Source: Algoriphagus zhangzhouensis
Lineage (GTDB): Bacteria; Bacteroidota; Bacteroidia; Cytophagales; Cyclobacteriaceae
DNA length: 64,000 nucleotides
Assembly (NCBI RefSeq): GCF_900148515.1
Contig: NZ_FRXN01000001.1
Coordinates: 806,001 to 870,000 of the forward strand
Direction of reading: 5' to 3'
The translations under genes were made by a program, and so were the position numbers. The notes beneath the pieces were generated by a model. That model was not told the origin of the DNA. It did no database searches and saw only the letters and a list, made by a program, of their open reading frames with translations. How positions within the stretch are numbered: the first letter of the stretch is position 1; each line of letters opens with the position of its first letter. Positions 62,301 to 64,000 of the stretch are shown in pieces.

Positions 62301-63506
62301 GGGGAAAGATTTAGAATAAGTGCTTTGAAGATCAAATCCAGATGAGATTTTCCATTGATCAAAATCATTCCCAGTGAATGGGAAATCATCACTTGAAGTT
62401 TGGTAGTAGAAGTTTTTGTCCCAATAGGTCCCATCCATCGAGGTTGGAAGAGTTAAGAATTGAAAAAACTTGCCATGATTATTATAAAAAGTATTCCCTG
62501 TAAATTTTAGATTTTCCAAAGGTTGAAATTCAACAACGTTTCTACCTCCGACTAATAAATTATTATAGAACTCAATTTTATCATTGGGCTGGTATGTCCT
62601 TCCAATCGTAACGTTACTTACCTGGTTTACGGTCAGGCGCCCACCTTGCAAATCAGAATAAAAAATATTGTCATAGACCTTCATTTCGTAACTCAGGTTA
62701 TTCTTTGAACCAATGGTTAAATTATGGGGAGGTCGAAATACAAATCCATCAAAATTTGCGATTGCTCCTGTATTAAATGAAGTATTCTCTATTACATTGA
62801 TCCCACCATTTACTGGGTCTGTCGTATAAATATCGATCCCTTGAGATGCATTTTGAAAAACAATATTGTTCCTAATTATTTTTGGTTTATCTATCTGATT
62901 ATGTTGGATGTACAAGCCATGCCCAGTACCTCTCAATGATGACTGAGTACCATTATTGAAAATAACGCAGCCATAAACCTCCAAATCTAATGAGGACCTC
63001 CAAAGTTCTAATGCTACTCCTGGGACGTCGTAAATCCAACAGTTTATCAATTTTACATTTTCACCAAAAACAGTAATTCCAGATTCATTTTGGACGTTTT
63101 CCCCCAAATCAGCCCTCTTCACTAAAGATGAAGAACTAATGTGAAGCCCTATTAACCATACATTAGAACCATTAATTACAATGGCTTTCCCATTGGTTTT
63201 ATTTTCGCCTGGATTGATAAAAACTTTCCCAGAATTTTGGGGAAGGATATAGATAGGTTTGTCTATGCTTCCACTTTTATCCAAAGTGAAATTTCCATTG
63301 TACTGACCATCCAATAACAAAAGTGTGTCACCAAAATTTAATGGGGATTGGTTTGAAAAAGCAAAAGATAAACTTAATGGTTTACTTATTTCAGTCCCTG
63401 AATTAGAATCATTTCCATTGGGAGAGGCATATTTTATCCCAGCAAATGAACTTGAAAAAGAAAGGAAGCTTATTAGAAAAATGAAAGATTTAAAAAAACT
63501 ACGCAT
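59319..63506 (-). CDS. T9SS-secreted parallel beta-helix protein with tandem repeats
   Basis: A 1395-residue protein with a signal peptide (about 1-22). Residues about 25-500 hold a right-handed parallel beta-helix, with N-x-G and I-x-x-N turns such as RNNIVFQNASQGIDIYTTD, as in polysaccharide lyases. Three tandem 241-residue repeats (about 515-1230) each combine a cadherin/HYR-like segment (LELDENGxAS) and Ig-like parts. A further Ig-like unit follows. The final 80 residues are a type A T9SS C-terminal sorting domain (IYPNPSK then GTYSVMI). It should be exported across the outer membrane and anchored or released. Activity is unknown; carbohydrate or surface adhesion is likely. Confidence 0.9.
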   Translation of the reverse strand: MRSFFKSFIFLISFLSFSSSFAGIKYASPNGNDSNSGTEISKPLSLSFAFSNQSPLNFGDTLLLLDGQYNGNFTLDKSGSIDKPIYILPQNSGKVFINPGENKTNGKAIVINGSNVWLIGLHISSSSLVKRADLGENVQNESGITVFGENVKLINCWIYDVPGVALELWRSSLDLEVYGCVIFNNGTQSSLRGTGHGLYIQHNQIDKPKIIRNNIVFQNASQGIDIYTTDPVNGGINVIENTSFNTGAIANFDGFVFRPPHNLTIGSKNNLSYEMKVYDNIFYSDLQGGRLTVNQVSNVTIGRTYQPNDKIEFYNNLLVGGRNVVEFQPLENLKFTGNTFYNNHGKFFQFLTLPTSMDGTYWDKNFYYQTSSDDFPFTGNDFDQWKISSGFDLQSTYSKSFPQDPKVTIRQNKYETGKYYVTIVNPGKTSSVKVDFSQFGIENGSTFQIIDIQNPFYSDYFVDGAYSGQSLEFPMNHNLSLAPKGNMPNKPVHTDESFGVFQVIFKSENYIPVFKSQIELALNENGVASTDLADYLENEPAQNWTGEFSKGPNFNCENIGTNEVQVKVLDGEGNEWTQVVKVIVKDLLPPSLQVESKTLEFDKSKGILEVVPDQFITSLDDNCGIESITLNKSRFECSDLESSQEITLLVKDKSGNQTSKSVIVEFTIVESQKVSLQATGPLYSGETVELTLGNELDFEVINWFKDGEIMDGVQGKTIAISQAGNYFASIQLTSGCVVESNHLQISQADVPYPPVKDLIELELDENGEASLQISDLFTSWPTEQELIITTSSLIFDCGDLGENIVSIHVENLTGQVWEETTTVLVKDNEKPFLVLKDPSLVFDLSKGFIELTSSMFIESTSDNCEVASISLNKSRFICSDLDSPQEIKVTVKDKSGNETFKTISIEFSIIESQKVSLQANKPLYSGGTVELTLGEELDYEVISWYRNGSIMDGIKGETIVVNQVGNYFATLRLASGCIVESKKLEVSATDVPFAQVKDLIELELDENGSASMEISDLFTSWPPSQELEITTSDLVFDCEELGEHTIEIRIESQSGQVWEEKTTVLVRDNLKPVIVSKDLSLNFDPSIGAIDLTPEMFVESATDNCGIKSLAISQQEIGCGDFASETLIEIRAEDNSGNVTETTATLNLTWVDSKPIFIEGVTELCEGNSTELSLSSEAEFEVIRWRRNGVEISGELGKTLTIEEGGAYHAVIRYSGGCLAETGVFEVKLIDIPQGEITVDGNILIAPEGMYSYQWFRNGQAISGASNQTFEVIQMGSFSVSITSELGCSAQLQAVEMTISGLPGGKQFEAEALVIYPNPSKAEVVFEPKGDLEFAENSWKVYDLNGKDVGQSVFMIHQSPKQIKLDISTLASGTYSVMIESQDHRIFLGRFIKLD
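59810..61960 (-). repeat. Three tandem 723-bp (241-residue) repeats within the T9SS protein gene
   Basis: The motif LxENG/LDENG recurs at 61937, 61214 and 60491, an exact 723-bp period. Each unit encodes an N-terminal acidic segment, a central DNCxxxSI segment and an Ig-like segment (LYSGxTVELTLGxELDxEV). The second and third units are most alike over much of their length. Unit boundaries are approximate. Confidence 0.85.
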
Positions 63507-63540
63507 TAGAGTCAGATTTTTTTAAATATAAGTAGGAGCA

Positions 63541-64000
63541 TTATTTTATCCTACTTTTCAAAACCACCAGTTGAACTGGGTTCAAAGGATCATTACTAAA
63601 AATATATATATTGCGCTGATCGATCCCTTGCCTACCAGCAGGATCAAACTCTAGATGAAGATCTACTGACTCACCTGGATTAATTTCCATCTTGGACATT
63701 GTCATTTTCAAGCAATCACAATTGCCTTGAATCTTCCGGATTTCAAGGACTTTTTGCCCCTTATTTGTCAATGTAACCGTTTCATTCTTCTTTTGACCTG
63801 CTGAGATTTCCTTCAAATCGATCTCCTTTGGAGAAATACTTAGATTAGGAACTACTCCTAAATCTTCTTTCGCAAATGCTGGAAAGTATTCAAAAACATT
63901 GGCAATAACATCCCACTGAACGACCAATGAATCTGACCAAGAAAACTGAACTGGGTCTTCAAAAAAGCCCAAATCATTCTTATCAGCACCTGAATAAATC
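63541..64000 (-). CDS. DUF1573 domain protein (N-terminus cut by window edge)
   Basis: The frame runs off the right edge. 143 residues follow a TTG at 63972, and nine further open codons precede it, so the true start lies outside. The visible part has the DUF1573 pattern: a beta-sandwich with LTNKGQKVLEIRKIQGNCDC (about 90-109 counted from that TTG) and ending FSNDPLNPVQLVVLKSRIK. An earlier similar half (LGFFEDPVQFSWSDSLVVQW) suggests two copies. DUF1573 proteins are ASH/MSP-like envelope proteins in Bacteroidota. Its stop lies 34 bases upstream of the T9SS start, so it may share that transcript. Confidence 0.85.
   Translation of the reverse strand, partial: IYSGADKNDLGFFEDPVQFSWSDSLVVQWDVIANVFEYFPAFAKEDLGVVPNLSISPKEIDLKEISAGQKKNETVTLTNKGQKVLEIRKIQGNCDCLKMTMSKMEINPGESVDLHLEFDPAGRQGIDQRNIYIFSNDPLNPVQLVVLKSRIK

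Noticed and set aside
1-64000. CRISPR arrays, insertion sequences, tRNA or rRNA genes
   Set aside because: I looked at all intergenic stretches and saw no regular direct repeats with spacers, transposase genes, terminal inverted repeats or tRNA-like cloverleaf sequences. A dedicated scan (tRNAscan, CRISPR finder) would settle this.

Overview
The window looks like an ordinary stretch of chromosome from a free-living, carbohydrate- and peptide-degrading member of the Bacteroidota. The Cytophagales, and within them something close to Cyclobacteriaceae/Algoriphagus, fit best, but the genus is inferred from gene content only. Supporting signs are AT-rich DNA, Bacteroidota-type promoters (TTTG, about 19 bp, then TAnnTTTG), a secreted protein with a type IX secretion C-terminal domain, many SPII lipoproteins, DUF1573, DUF4136, DUF2452 and PD40-OmpA proteins, and a parE-parC pair. 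I found no tRNA, rRNA, insertion sequence, prophage, CRISPR array or known defence island.

Layout. 1-2.8 kb: end of an unidentified gene, a GH2 glycosidase and a companion secreted protein. 2.9-7.9 kb: phosphohexomutase, a zinc acylase-like enzyme, murB, dCMP deaminase and a DUF4136 lipoprotein. 8.2-9.4 kb: an orphan response regulator and two very small genes (a 63-residue hyperacidic protein and a 49-residue membrane protein). 9.4-15.2 kb: a glycerate kinase/AGCS symporter operon, a GH20 hexosaminidase lipoprotein and a Tat-exported Gfo/Idh/MocA oxidoreductase. 15.3-22.4 kb: PD40-OmpA with a deoxyhypusine synthase-like enzyme, Skp/OmpH, a histone deacetylase-like hydrolase, a hypothetical protein, an AlbA_2 protein, a small membrane protein, a desaturase and an orphan BlaI repressor. 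22.5-34.2 kb: tricorn-like S41 peptidase, tyrS, a TetR/amidohydrolase operon, a POT transporter, pckA, cyclophilin and a small envelope protein. 34.2-45 kb: a membrane protein/parE/parC/trmH block, lipoprotein, ROK kinase, YkgJ-type protein, degenerate ArsC-like protein, CvfB-like S1 protein, hbd and a deoxynucleoside kinase. 45-52 kb: GH43/GH117-like protein, a three-gene operon of unknown function, Hpt, then an S9 peptidase/gamma-glutamyltransferase operon. 52-64 kb: Tat-exported phosphoesterase, a two-gene intracellular hydrolase cassette, tryptophan 2,3-dioxygenase, an acyl-CoA dehydrogenase of glutaryl-CoA type, a lipoprotein, a 1395-residue T9SS protein with a three-fold 723-bp repeat, and a partial DUF1573 protein.

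How it fits together. Several exported hydrolases (GH2, GH20, GH43-like, S41, S9, GGT) plus the POT and AGCS transporters describe the breakdown and uptake of glycans and peptides. The products could feed central metabolism through phosphohexomutase, ROK kinase, glycerate kinase and PEP carboxykinase. Tryptophan dioxygenase and the glutaryl-CoA-type dehydrogenase sit divergently and may share a catabolic theme.

Most genes are housekeeping, and nothing here is clearly a new system. The best candidates for undescribed biology are the DUF900-like hydrolase/M19-like metallohydrolase cassette (53.8-56.5 kb), the hyperacidic miniprotein with its small membrane neighbour (8.9-9.3 kb), the unknown operon at 46.1-47.4 kb, and the deoxyhypusine synthase-like gene next to a PD40-OmpA protein. 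Several unusual terminator arrangements are also reported. All family names are from recognition of motifs by eye, with no database search.
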